Below, piece after piece: positions 1 to 11,889 of a stretch of DNA of 64,000 bases. The position numbers were made by a program, and so were the translations under genes. Under the pieces are notes generated by a model. It did not search any database. It was not told where the DNA came from and worked only from the letters and a program-made list of their open reading frames with translations. The stretch's first letter is position 1. Every line of letters starts with the position of its first letter. The stretch comes from Larimichthys crocea (Eukaryota; Chordata; Actinopteri; Sciaenidae), in NCBI RefSeq assembly GCF_000972845.2, contig NC_040028.1:12930244-12994243 (forward strand), given 5' to 3'.

Positions 1-25
1 AACTCCACACAGAAAGGTCCCAGAG
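1..25 (-). repeat. V-SINE fragment (antisense, cut by window edge)
   Basis: Read on the minus strand, this segment contains CCTTTCTGTGTGGAGTT. That is the stretch lying just before the conserved central domain of DANA/HE-type V-SINEs. The rest of the element would lie outside the window. The match is short, so the call is tentative. Confidence 0.45.
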
Positions 26-1175
26 GACTGGTGGCCATGAGGTGACAGTGATGAAAACTGCACCACTTATAATGATTTGTGACAAAGACAAGTAACAAAT
101 CATCTCATTTAAGAAGCTAGAACGAGAAACTCTTTTCCCACAATTATTGTTTCAAATTTTAAAAAGAGTCACTTGTATTTCTACATCTATAGATCTACAT
201 CACACCAGTGCCATCAACATTTGCCACATCAGTTCTAGGTGAGCTGTGTCTGGTCAAGAGTTCCTCTCTGGTTTTAAGTAAAAGCAAATACACTATGCAA
301 ACATTAGAAGGCTGCAGTATGGACAGACCCTGTTTCCTTCCAGGGAACATTTGGTTCACACCAAAATAGGACAAAGTAAAACTGATCCCTTTTGCACGCC
401 AAGACTTCGAGAAAATATGCTTCTAATGTGCTCCTGTCCGGAGGATTGGAAGCTGCAGTAACTGACGCCCATCACAGAAGAACACACCGTGATGAGGATC
501 CTCCCTCTGCGCAACACTGTTGACCTAACCCTGACAGCTCCCAAAGCCAGCCAGGCATTATTCATATCACTCACTTCTCCTTATTTGGCCAAACAAACCA
601 TGAGGCTTTAATTTGCTGTGCATCGTGGAGCATGGCAGGTTACAGGCAAATATGCTCATGTGTACTCATGCTGTGACTGTACACAGTCTTTTTACATACA
701 CTCCAGACATACAATTTATGAAACCAAAGCTGTGTGTGAGATTTCCTTGAATGTAAGCACACAGAAAAACACTTTGACCCCAGAGTCTAAGCGACGATCA
801 TTTTCCCTGTGAGCGGACTCACATTTAAGGCTGCCAATCTTTAAATATCTCCCAAGGGCAGCTGTGACACATTTACATGGTTCATTTAATCTTTTTCATT
901 TTGGCACGGCTGTCAGAATGATTTGATTGACTTTCTTCTGGCATCAAACTTCAGGCTACTACAGACTACAGACTGTCCTGCCTAGATTCCAGATCTGCAT
1001 CTAAAGCGCACTGTTATCAGACATCATTTGTGACAGGCTGCGACCACTTTGGACTAGAAGGACTAGACCAGAAATGAACAAAGGGCATAAGAACCTGATA
1101 TTCTTGATGTGCTTACAGCACATGAAGTTTAATATCTGGACCCACACTGACACAAAGTGTTTTCAGTATTTTCAG

Positions 1176-1552
1176 CTTCAGCCAGTCAACAGCTTCGCAA
1201 CAGCTTCAGCCAGTCAACTGTGGTTTTAATTAAAAGGTTGCAACATTATTTCTTTTTGATAGTTTCTACGATGAATCATTTAGTCTATAAAATGTCAGTA
1301 AATAATGACAGATGTCCATCACATGTTCCCAAAGTCTGAAGCCTCTTCATGCATTAACAGTTCAAAAAAAAGTGTTCAGTTCATAATTGTTTAAAACAGA
1401 GAAAAGCAGTGAATCCTAACAGGTGGGACCAGGGACAGTTTTGCATCTCTGCTCGAAATGACTGAAATGAATCAGCATTTATCTAAACTGTTGATTCATT
1501 TCTGTCGATTGACTAATCAATTAATCAGCTATAACTGATTCAATTAGGGCTG
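1176..1552 (+). repeat. Inserted copy of a 360 bp segment, flanked by 12 bp direct repeats
   Basis: Positions 1196-1555 match 5494-5853 at 359 of 360 bases by eye; the only difference seen is C1541 against T5839. The inserted block is bracketed by the 12-mer CAGTATTTTCAG at 1164-1175 and again at 1553-1564, which looks like a target-site duplication. At the left junction the 18-mer CAGCTTCAGCCAGTCAAC occurs twice. The copy at 5494 runs on into a known repeat sequence and this one does not, so this is probably the derived copy. It has no coding content. Confidence 0.8.
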
Positions 1553-1564
1553 CAGTATTTTCAG

Positions 1565-4360
1565 GTATTCTTCATGGTATTTTAGAGTTTGTCATTTCCT
1601 GATAAACTTACTAATTTTACATCCAATGAAACGCTTTGTCTCTTCTGACGCCGATGGAGCAGAGTGCTTCCTGTTTGATCCAGTCTATGAGTAACTGTAC
1701 AAAAGCACAACTTTATTCATGATTTTGGAGAAACTGGATCAGATTTTGTACACAATATATTTGCTCAGCATCAACTCTCTGTGATATACAGAGTTTCTGG
1801 ACAGATAGCTTTAGCCTAACCACTTAGCTAAAGTAGCTAACTTCTAATTGTCTGTCGTGCCAGGCAAAATCTGTGCCATCAGCTGGACTGGACCGGGTTT
1901 GAGCACGGCCTCTGAGACCAACCGGAAATAATGTTAGACCACTGGGGTGATTTACAGACTTTCCTGGTGGGAAGATTGCCATGGGATGCCAGAAGCCAAA
2001 AGCAGCAATAAAGATACATCTGTAAGACGCTGTATTCCCTGACAGACTGGGCCGGGTTCACTAAAAAGTAAACGTTGAGACAAGCTCATAGCGCTAACAG
2101 CAGCGCACTCACTATTGGCTACTGCAAACGCCAATCAATATCTGTTTGTTCATATCCGCCTGTTTTTACATGAAACATTTCAGATGAGAAGCAAACAGCA
2201 TTCTGCTTTCCGTTGCATGGGAACTTAAAGGCTCATCTTTTTTAAATGGAATTCAGTTTTCACACGAATGTTGTGTTTCGCTGATCCAACTCATTGTTCC
2301 CTGCTGCTAGAAATCACTGTTGACCATAGTTTAGAATAAGCAGGGTCCTCCTAGAACGAGAAAAAATAACCGACACATCAACTCTTATATCACGCAGTGA
2401 AAAGACAAAGCACACACGCTTCCAAACAGTTTGAGCCGAGCGTGTTCAACAATGACATAAAACGTTTGGGTCACGCCTAATGGAGCCTGCTGCTGTGGAG
2501 GGAAACCCTGTGGGTGTTTCTCTCAGTCACTCATCAATCACTGAGAATTATTGTGCTGCTGTTGTGCTTGTTCGTCTGTTCAATGGAGAAAAAACAACAA
2601 GACTGACGGCTAGAAGTGTCAATCACTGTTCTTTCTTTTTATCCACTGTCTTTGCTTTGATCAGTGTTTGAAACTCCTTCAGAAGAGGCCAGGCTGCACA
2701 ATGACAAAAAATAAGATTCCACTACAGCTGGCACAGTGGGTAGATGAGTCATTAGAGGTGCATGCACACACACACACACACACACTGAAAGATGGCAGAA
2801 GCAGAGCCACGGTGGTCATCAGTGGCGCCAGGTGACAGTGTGGTCGCTGAAAGACCACATGAACATTAAGTCCGGTCCCCTATGGCGTCAAACGTCCAGC
2901 CGGGCCGTTAGTCATGTCATCACAAATAGTGAGGAAAAGAGGAGGTGATAATGAAGAGAGAGAGGAAGAGAGGGGGCGATAATACTGTGGGGGAGGGATC
3001 GGACGTGACTGCAGCCTTGTTTAGGCTGAAGGTCCCCTCCCTCTGACATATGACATTCCATGCAGGTGTAAATGAATTCTCAAAAAAAACATGCAGCATG
3101 TTTGAACTTACAAAACTTCTTTTATTGTAATCAGATTAAACACACAAAACTGTCAAATTTGGAAAAATTCCAGCCTGATACCTCTGTGGGTGCACACTGA
3201 GAACATGCATGCAACGTCAAGATTTCATGGAGATGAATTAAAGTGACAGCTATTTTCATGGCTTTCAGTTTGTTTGAAGTGGCTGATAACAGGAAGTGTG
3301 CTTTGATGATGCAGGTGAAAAAACTAATAATCAAACGGAGCATCTCATTGAACTTCATGTTAAAGATGAGCGGGACTTGAACAAAGCTTTATGCTTCAGT
3401 CATCATTTGTGTTGACAACACTGTTACCATACCACAAAATGATCATATCATCATTCAAGATTTGCTGTGGGATTTCCCACAATATATACTCAACAAATAT
3501 TAAACTGTAAAAGTGACAAATCTATGCCACGAGCCTGCAGCAGAACACAGAGACTTAGAGTCCTCTAGTAACTAAACTGATCCCTAGATCGACCTCCTAA
3601 AGAGGATCTGTCTGCTTCAGCCCAGATGGTTCATATTTCACATTGTGCTTAAGCTTTGCGTTAATTATTCAGAACACATTGCAATGCCGGGAAGACCTGT
3701 GTATCACACACACACACACACACACACACCAGCTGAAACATATTTTTTAAATTAAATGCCATAATATTGTGCTTTTGTAAACTGTCAGTCATGTTTTGTG
3801 AATGCTCGAGACGTAAGCACTGGCAGTGAAGTCAGTCAGCTCATATATAATATATGTAACTATATGTGTGAACCCAAACAGTTAAAGTTACCACACAGGA
3901 TCAAATGATGTACAGAAATGAACAGTGAAAATGAGTAAGCTGGCAGTTAATTGCTGAGTTTAGAAGAACCAAACACTTGAATGCCAGGTGGGGAATGTGC
4001 AGAGGACAGAGAGAAGTGTCAAAGGAGTCAGCCCTGAAAATAGCGACAGTGTCCAGAGTTCAGGCGGCGGTATAAAACAGCCTGCGCTGTAGTCTGCACT
4101 ACAGCTGCTGACGTCAGAAGCCAAAGTTGATGCCACGGGTGTGTCTCCACCACAGCATTTATCTATAAACGTGGTGGAATGACTAAGCACTCGGCTTCTT
4201 GATATCACACTGAATCAGAGGAAACTAAATGAGTATCCGATAACGTCACACCATGTGTTTGTGTGCGCACGGACACTAGCTGTGTCAGAGTGAGACAGAA
4301 TATCAGCCACCAAAATAAGAGGTAAAAGATAAAAGCGGATGAAGGCTGATGGAGACACAC
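1565..4360. other. Intronic sequence 3' of the dgkb exon
   Basis: I see no exon here. (CA)n runs lie at about 2765-2785 and 3705-3730. The next dgkb exon, which should encode the rest of the recoverin-homology domain, was looked for on the minus strand and not recognised, so it probably lies beyond the left edge. Confidence 0.6.
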
Positions 4361-4437
4361 CTGCTCCGGGTTGTATTTGGAAAGGACTCCATCACCGTGA
4401 AACTCCTCCAGCACATCCTTCAGCTTCTTCGTGGAGT
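4361..4437 (-). CDS. dgkb: Diacylglycerol kinase beta, internal coding exon (recoverin-homology domain)
   Basis: This 77 bp exon begins after a polypyrimidine tract and acceptor (TTTTTCTCTTTCTCAG) and ends at the donor CAG|GTGTGT. It supplies two bases of a split codon, Tyr if the previous exon ends in T, and then 25 codons. The peptide reads STKKLKDVLEEFHG, then DGVLSKYNPEQ. From memory this matches the N-terminal recoverin-homology region of DGK beta almost residue for residue, and matches DGK gamma and DGK alpha less well. The family phosphorylates diacylglycerol to phosphatidic acid. This region precedes the EF hands, C1 domains and catalytic domain. No stop or frameshift occurs inside the exon. 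The flanking exons were not found, so the exon stands alone in about 64 kb of intron. The identity is inferred from remembered family sequence, not from a search. Confidence 0.85.
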
Positions 4438-4792
4438 CTGAGAAAGAGAAAAACAGAATTTCCTCATCACTGTAACTGCAGTGTGTTTGCTTTGATACAT
4501 TTGATTCACATCTAAAAAACCTTGGGAGCGCACAGAGGAGTCCCGTCATGCTGTACGCACACCGAGTACATTTCCTCAAGAGGTTTATGTAATCATATGT
4601 CTCATTCAAAATGTTCTTTTTCACGAAAAGTGAATAAACACGCTGCATCTCATTAACGAATGCCCTGATAAGTACTCGTCTGTTCCATGAGGTGCTGCAT
4701 CAGTGGAGCTCAGCCTGTGAGTCACCCTGTTAGTCAAAAGTAAAAGGGGACATGGTGTCTTTCTCACTTTTAGATGCTAATCCCATACCCAT

Positions 4793-4793
<1 letters not shown>

Positions 4794-4822
<29 letters not shown>
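4794..4822. repeat. (CA)n microsatellite
   Basis: An uninterrupted CA dinucleotide run in the intron just upstream of the dgkb exon. The plus-strand open frame reading HTHTHT across it is an artefact of the repeat. Confidence 0.95.
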
Positions 4823-4825
<3 letters not shown>

Positions 4826-5493
4826 CACATGTCACAGAGCCTCTGTTTAGAACATTTATGACCTCCACCCACGATCATCTGCCAAACAATTACAGGGGAC
4901 AGACATACACTTGTGCATGGGCACACACACATGCTCAAGACCTGATTTCACCCGTCACGTCAGCTCACATAATCAACTATGGATGACACTTCACTTCATT
5001 ATTCGTAGTGCTCAGCAGCTTTGCAGTCTGTAAAGCTTCTTTTCTATTTCTGTCCTGCGTTCCGAGACCACAATGACAGGAGGAGGAGCAGAGATAGAGA
5101 GAGAGAGACAGACAAGTGTATGGTTTCAGGTAAGATCATCCGGTGTGCAACGTGTGGTCAGTGGTCTGCACTCAGGTCAGCAACATTACAGCTGGAGGAA
5201 ATTAGTCTTTACAGAATGATGTCATCAATTAAAGGAAAGTTAATTGACAACTTTGATAATCATTTTAACATTTGAAGTCATTTATTAACAACAGCTTCTC
5301 AACCGTGAGGGCTGATTGAAGAACACAGATTTGATTTCACTTTATTATAGAGAGATTTGTTTTAATACACACACTGTTTAGCATCAGTAACAAAACACAT
5401 TTAACCAAATGACCTTAGCGAAATTGTGTGTGTGTTTTTTATATACATTAATTTACAGATTTCACAGTGATAATAATTAAATAAATTAAATTA

Positions 5494-6062
5494 CGCAACA
5501 GCTTCAGCCAGTCAACTGTGGTTTTAATTAAAAGGTTGCAACATTATTTCTTTTTGATAGTTTCTACGATGAATCATTTAGTCTATAAAATGTCAGTAAA
5601 TAATGACAGATGTCCATCACATGTTCCCAAAGTCTGAAGCCTCTTCATGCATTAACAGTTCAAAAAAAAGTGTTCAGTTCATAATTGTTTAAAACAGAGA
5701 AAAGCAGTGAATCCTAACAGGTGGGACCAGGGACAGTTTTGCATCTCTGCTCGAAATGACTGAAATGAATCAGCATTTATCTAAACTGTTGATTCATTTC
5801 TGTCGATTGACTAATCAATTAATCAGCTATAACTGATTTAATTAGGGCTGCAGCTAATGAACGTTTTCATTAAGAGTTCATCTGCTGATTATGTTTTGAT
5901 TGATTCATTGTTTTTTCTGTGAAAAATAAAAGATCATGATCCGTTTTGTCCAAAAGATATTACATTAATTATCATAAAATGACACTGCAGGAGCTAGAAC
6001 AAAAATGATTTAAGTGATTAATCAGCTACTGAAATAGTTTGTGATGAACTAATTGTTTCATT
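5494..6062 (+). repeat. Dispersed fish repeat (degenerate hAT-like non-autonomous element), source copy of the 1196-1555 duplicate
   Basis: The first 360 bp are the partner of 1196-1555. The segment includes GTCTATAAAATGTCAG and ATGTTCCCAAAGTCTGAAG. At 5844 it continues into TAGGGCTGCAGCTAATGA and related sequence, and it ends with degenerate GATTAATCAGCTACTGAAATAG. These are recognisable parts of the abundant vertebrate repeat that starts AGGGCTGCAACTAACGATTATTTT and is usually assigned to hAT. Two partial copies seem to lie in tandem. Target duplications could not be recognised. Confidence 0.6.
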
Positions 6063-6847
6063 ACATTATACAGCTCATTAATTACACCAGTCCTTTAGTC
6101 TTTAGCTCCTTCACATATGCTCATCTCTAGAGAAAAGCACAGCTCGTGTCCTTCATTATGCCCTTGATTGATCGGATGGTGATACACAAGCCCTTCCTGT
6201 CTTTCGCCTCCTCTCCATCAGTAAAAATGAGACCTTCCCAGCCTGCCGGGGCCTTCACAGAGTGCACATTTGTCATGTTTCCATTATACTCCTATCTCTA
6301 CTGCAACCTGACTCATAAAGCAAAAACCCTGCTCGACCACAGCGACAGCAACACGAACGGGGTGAGGATTAACCTGGATTACTATTCTGTTCTCTGCTGT
6401 GCGGGGTCACATGGCGAGCAACCACTGGAAGCTGCGCAACGCCACTTCTTGCTCGTCTCTACACTACGTTGTGTCAACACTCTCAAGCTAGCATGCAGCC
6501 TGACAACAGTTACCACCAATTTACCTGATCCTGATTCTCATTAAAGCTTAACGCAGATCATAAAGAATTCGACCATAAAAACCTACGACAGGGCAGATGA
6601 ACTTCTCAGCAGAAGTTCAGTAGATCTTATGCAGAAGTAGGAAAACTTCCTCCCCTAATTCAAATGTTTGCAGTGCAGTGACTGATGGGGAAATGATGGG
6701 GGTTCTGTTAGCCAGATGAAGCAGAGATGAAATGAAAAGGACTGTTAGCAGCACAGTGTGAAGTGAAGGTAGACTTCCTTCACATGCAACATAAAAGCAT
6801 GCATCATCAGCATACATGCATACAGTATAGATCTAGAGCCTACATGT
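6063..6847. other. Unique intronic sequence
   Basis: This holds a 132-codon plus-strand open frame (6146-6544) with no recognisable domain and no splice or codon signal that I trust. I treat it as non-coding intron. Confidence 0.5.
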
Positions 6848-7433
6848 CAGGACTCCAGACTAACTTTTTTTACTAGGAGCACAGTGGCCCCCAACTTAAA
6901 ATTTTAGGGGCGCAAGCAGATAATTTAGGGGCACACACTTTATATCGACTTGTAAATATTCACATTTCCTCTAATTTGCACTGTATTACTGATAAATACT
7001 TTGACAATAAATGCAGAAACTCACATTTACATTATGTTTCAGACTGGAGCAGAAGTTTGTCAGCAACAAAAAAATATTTAATAATGTAACATACTGTTTT
7101 GTCTTAGCCAAGTTTTCCTGTATGTGAAGTATGGTGTCCCTCCAGAGTTACCGTAGGGCTAGGGTTGGCAGAGCTCTGCCGTAAGGCGTGTTCTCGTGCT
7201 GGTTAGAGAGTGAGTGGTTGGCGCTGATGTTACCTCAACTCCTGTCCGTTTGTTGCTTTCTTAGCTGCATCCAGTTAAACGCACCCAGGAAACTCGGTTA
7301 TAATCACACAAAAAAAAAAAAAAAAATCGGCAAATTTACTGGTCGCACATGTGCGAATAGATGAAAAATTGAATCGCACTGTCTCAAATTTAATGGGCAA
7401 AATGTGACCATTTAGGGGCAGCCTGGAGCCCTG
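6848..7433. mobile_element. hAT-like non-autonomous DNA transposon (degenerate)
   Basis: The left end reads CAGGACTCCAGACTAAC. The right end, reverse complemented, reads CAGGGCTCCAGGCTGC, giving imperfect terminal inverted repeats. Both subterminal regions carry TTTAGGGGC motifs. The flanks TACATGT and CACGTGT could be a decayed target duplication, with 5 of 7 bases the same. No transposase is encoded. A poly-A run lies at about 7311-7326. Confidence 0.6.
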
Positions 7434-7548
7434 CACGTGTTTGCCCACACATAGGTTTAACAAAGCTTAGACACCGACTTCCTCTATCTTAGTGGTTTGA
7501 ATCTTCTGTCAGTGACCTCCCGGTCAATCAGTCAATCTGACATAATGA

Positions 7549-7607
7549 TTACATTACATTACATTACATTGCATTTAGCAGACGCTTTTATCCAAAGCGA
7601 CTTACAG
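7549..7607. repeat. Common teleost dispersed repeat core
   Basis: A tandem ACATT run is followed by GCATTTAGCAGACGCTTT and TATCCAAAGCGACTTACAG. This motif is very abundant in fish genomes and is found in many interspersed repeats. The exact family cannot be fixed from this short piece. Confidence 0.75.
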
Positions 7608-8049
7608 AATGATCTGATGTGATTCCACTTTCTAAATGAAATACTGATTTATGCATAATTGTGTAATTCCTCAACAGAATAGCTTGCATGAGCGAGTCAT
7701 ACTCTCTTCATCATCCATGCTGACAGGCAGAATCCACCAGGAACAAGAAGACAGATGCTCTTTTGACTAACAAATGTGTTTGCTAGCGAGGGAAGAGATA
7801 GCCACAAGTCCCAGAGTGAACAAATGTCATTAACAGACTGACATTCTGCCTACACACAGGAAATGACAGAGTGTGTAAGTTAAGTGAGTTTCAGTAACTC
7901 TAGAAAATGATTAAATAATCTCCTTCACTTTAAATCAGTCCATTCAAGACTTCTAGGACAAACGCAACATGCTCATTATCATATAAGCAACAAAGAAGAC
8001 AACACAGATCAGCTAACATCAGTACATAGACAATATATTTACTGTGTTG

Positions 8050-8590
8050 TAGGGGTGGGCGATATATCGAATATACTCGATATATCACGGCTTGTTCTCC
8101 GTGAGATGTATGAAATGACTATATCGCGACCATCGAGTACTTGTCACGTAAATGTTTTAAGCCGTCAGCATTTAATTCTCAGGAGTTTTACCTGTGTCAC
8201 TCCTGGTGCTGCTCACAGCACGCAGCACACTGCCCCGCCCACCCAGAAAAATCCCCTGTGCGCATGCGTACTTTTTGTAACAGGTGAGGGGAGACAAGGC
8301 CCACTCCGGAGGCGTACGCGCCGCGTAACAGCTGGCCGGCTCGCTACGCTGCCAAGATGCGCCCGGTGTGAGTTCACGCAGGGCAGAGGACGCAGCTAAA
8401 ACGCGGCGCAGCCGTTACTAATCTAATAGAGGGGTCTACTTGAATCATCATACTGATGTTATTTTTTGCATCAAAGGGTTGAATTTAACATTCATAGTGA
8501 TTTACAGGAGAAATAAAAATATCGAGATATATATCGTGTATAGCTTAAAAATATCAAGATATTGGTTATAGGCTATATCGTGCAGCCCTA
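8050..8590. mobile_element. hAT-type MITE with perfect 8 bp target duplication
   Basis: The element starts TAGGGGTGGGCGATAT. Its reverse-complemented right end is TAGGGCTGCACGATATAG. It is flanked by CTGTGTTG at 8042-8049 and 8591-8598, the 8 bp duplication expected for hAT. The ends are rich in ATATCGA-type motifs. The centre (about 8225-8410) is strikingly CpG-rich, with GCGCATGCG and several GGCGCG-type stretches. A 114-codon frame crossing it is not transposase. It is non-autonomous, 541 bp. Confidence 0.9.
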
Positions 8591-9400
8591 CTGTGTTGTT
8601 GAAGTTATTAGGGACATTCACTTCATATTACTGGTCACATTTGTGGCTTGTGGGTCTGCACACCAACCTAAAGTCCAGTCATGCACTCTTTTGAATTTGA
8701 TTTGCATAAAGTCTTCTGCACGCTATACCATGAATACAATGAACATCAGCTACACACACACAAGGGCTGTACAATATGACTGTATATATCATGTGACATG
8801 GAAAACATAAATCATTTTTATATTATGCTCTATTGTTCATTTCATTCTTTCACTCTATGGTACTACAGCAACGTCTCTATGGTACTACACCAACATCCAC
8901 GGCAGGTGATTGCTAAATTTCCTGTCCCTCCACTACATCACATTTTCTTTGTCACTACAGTGTTGAGGCAAATAACGTCATGTAAAATGTTCAGCTTTGT
9001 GCAAATGAGTTTTTTACCTCAGCGGTCACGAAAAGTGAATTCCATGTAAAACTCAAAAATATGCTTATGAATCTCTGTGTTGCTTGTATTTCATGTGGAA
9101 AAAATGTTTCCTAAAAGTCAGAATTTGTTCTCAGACTTTTGAGAATAAAACATATTTTTCACACGGCCCTAATCTGGAGAAGGAAGCACCTAAACGAAGG
9201 GCTCCTTCTGTCGCATGGATGTGTATGAAAAGTCTGACAGTGTGGTCCACTATATTCACTGAATCAACAGAAAATGTGCCATATTGTGAATGTATTGTTG
9301 TGTGAGATTTTGGTCATATCACACAGCCCTGACACACACCCACACAGTATTTGCTCAGACTCACACACACAGAAACTCATCATATATGCCACAATCTCTC

Positions 9401-9401
9401 C

Positions 9402-9443
<42 letters not shown>

Positions 9444-9470
9444 CACACACACACACACACACACAAAAGA
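9401..9470. repeat. Compound (CT)n(CA)n microsatellite
   Basis: A pure CT run passes directly into CA repeats broken by AGA. Three overlapping plus-strand frames through it read SLSLSL and HTHTHT, which is repeat translation and not protein. Confidence 0.95.
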
Positions 9471-10002
9471 ACACACACAAATGTGGCACCCCCAGATTTA
9501 CACATCTATGTACTCACATTCACTGTATTGTTGCAGCTGTGCAAACTCAGCTGGGCTCAGACATACCCAGCTCCCGTCTCCCATACTGCCTGAAGCCGGG
9601 GAAGTGGCTCTGTGTCTGGGAGTGTGTCGGTACACGAGTGCCGCTGTGGGGATTGATGGTTATCCTTGGGTCAGGTTGTGTAATAAGACTGAGCTGAAGA
9701 GGTTTTGGAATGTCATCGCTGCCTCTTTAGAACAAGCACCTTGTGAGCTGAGGTCTAAACAACTGAGGCCACAGGAGAAATGCCGAAAGCAGAAAACTGA
9801 GGATGATGGTCAACTGAGAAGTGTTCGGCTGAAGCTGGGGCTCGTCGCTTTCACACACTGAATATTGCAGAGCTGCTGCGAATATTGGTATTATCACTTT
9901 GAATGGCAAAATATAAAAACAAAGGATGTATGGGGACTGTCTGCACTCATCATGGACAAGGTTTCTTCAGCAGGTCTGCAACAAAAAACATCTTCTCTGA
10001 CC

Positions 10003-10004
<2 letters not shown>

Positions 10005-10036
<32 letters not shown>
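10005..10036. repeat. (GA)n microsatellite
   Basis: An uninterrupted GA dinucleotide run of 32 bases. Confidence 0.95.
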
Positions 10037-10038
<2 letters not shown>

Positions 10039-11121
10039 ATAAATTAAGGTGATCATCAACATTCTCTGAACTGTATATAAAATATAAAAACCTGAGTGAG
10101 GTGGTTGCAGAGGGAAGAGGCAGCAGAGATGACAGAAAATGATGAATGAAGAGATTTAGAGCAGAGATGGGAGGTGGAGAATGACGGATGTGAAGGAGGA
10201 GGAGCAGCCTGGGAATCAGCTGGCTGAAATAAACAGCGCTTGGACCAGCTTCATCAACGGACTGAATTTATAGTTTTAGGCTAGTGCACTTTAGTTTTAT
10301 TGTCAGTGTCAAAACACATTTCATTTCCACAGCTGGTTGAGACACAGCGAAACAACACTGATCAAAGTAAGTAAAAACTAGAGTGATGTATTAAGTACAG
10401 AGAGAGCTGAAACAGCACTTTAATACAAACACATCTGACCTGTTTTAATTTCAGAATATGTCACTTCCTGTGGTGGTGTTACAGTCATCATCACTGACGC
10501 TACTCTCATGGGAAATTGGCTGTTAGTTATAGAACAAGAAATGTCAATTAGACCCAAACAGATCTTTTTTTTTTTTTTTTACGTTACAGTTAAGTCCTAG
10601 TCTAATTTAGCCTTACCATGACAGAGGTTGGCCTAACCTGAACCAACACAAAAATGAGCGCCCCAGACACTGTGGAGTCAAACTGCACTGTGCACTGTGA
10701 AGCACTGATTGAGAGTAACACTGGACACGTTTCTGAAAAGACAAGATGGTGTCCAGTTTTTTGAGTGAAAGTTTTCACTGCGGTTCTTCTCACAAATAAA
10801 ATTCAGCAGAGATCAGAGAAAACTAAATTCAAAAAATATCTCTTTGATACCCATAGCCTGACCACTCTCAGGCATTCTGGCCTCTCATTTTAGTCTTTCT
10901 ATAACCAATCTTCAATAGACGCTCAGGGCTGCAGAGCACATGGACAAACAGTGTTTATATATATAAATGTATATATAGAAATATATTATATATATTATAT
11001 ATAGATATATAATATTTAAGATAATATAGATCATCTATATATATATTGAATACAACAACAGAAAAAAAAAAACATCAGTGTAAAGCAGCTTCATTCTAAT
11101 TCTTCTTCATTGGTGGAATGT

Positions 11122-11176
11122 TAGAATAGAATAGAATAGAATAGAATAGAATAGAATAGAATAGAATAGAATAGAA
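11122..11176. repeat. (TAGAA)n pentanucleotide microsatellite
   Basis: About eleven perfect tandem copies of the pentamer in unique intronic sequence. Confidence 0.95.
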
Positions 11177-11889
11177 ACTGTATTCTTAATCTTTAGTTGC
11201 GTTTTTTTTGCATGCATTTTACCTGAAATACAAACAGAGCAGGTGGCATTTGACAATGCTGCAGCTGAAATGCAGTGCCCACATTCAAATGAACGGAAAA
11301 ACCTGCATTTTGGCTGAAGTGCTGGATTTGGCCTGAATCCGGCCTCACTCTTAAAACAGCTGAAGCATTTAAGTCCTCATACCCAAATGACAGAAAAGTT
11401 CATTTTCAGTCATTACCCTCAAAACTGCCCAAATGTATGTTAATCTGGTGTCAGCACAATGACATCAGCGCTTTTCAAAATGTTATTGTCTGTTGTGTCA
11501 GGTCAGGAAATATGCAGGCAGGCACAAATGCACACGTTGTGTTGCGAAAATTAAAACATATAAATCCATTAAGTGCAGAACAGAGTTTTGTTTGTTCAAA
11601 TGAAATTGTTCGCTTAATACAAAATAATGTATGTTCTTGCAAATGAGACATATAATCTCATAAATTTCATGCAGTACGTCCTTCTCATGACACATTTGTT
11701 GCAGCGGCGGAAATGGCATCAGTGTAATTAATAACATTACTAATGGCTGCATCCAGTTTGCTTTGTGGAGTTGTGGGCCATGGCTTTCGCTGAGAAACAG
11801 AGCTGTCATTAATGTTATGGCTTCCATCTGTGCTCTTCTGCAATGAAAATGTCTCCATTGTAAAAGTGTAAAATAAAAAGCATCAATCT

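Larger units (their letters stand above)
8599..11889. other. Intronic sequence with microsatellites
   Basis: No supported gene. It holds a CT/CA compound microsatellite, a GA run, an AT-rich tract at about 10957-11045 and a (TAGAA)n array. A block at about 11690-11830 looks more complex and conserved-like (see findings). The piece at about 10815-10860 reads KTKFKKYLFDT on the plus strand and could be a worn LINE 3' end. Confidence 0.5.

Noticed and set aside
6146..6544. 132-codon plus-strand open frame
   Set aside because: No family resemblance and no start or splice context. Its length is within chance for this much intron.
9274..9861. 195-codon plus-strand open frame
   Set aside because: Half of it is translated CT/CA microsatellite. 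The rest has no recognisable domain and no supporting splice or promoter signal.
10957..11045. AT-rich tract as replication origin or matrix attachment site
   Set aside because: Only low-complexity AT repeats are visible; nothing specific supports such a role.
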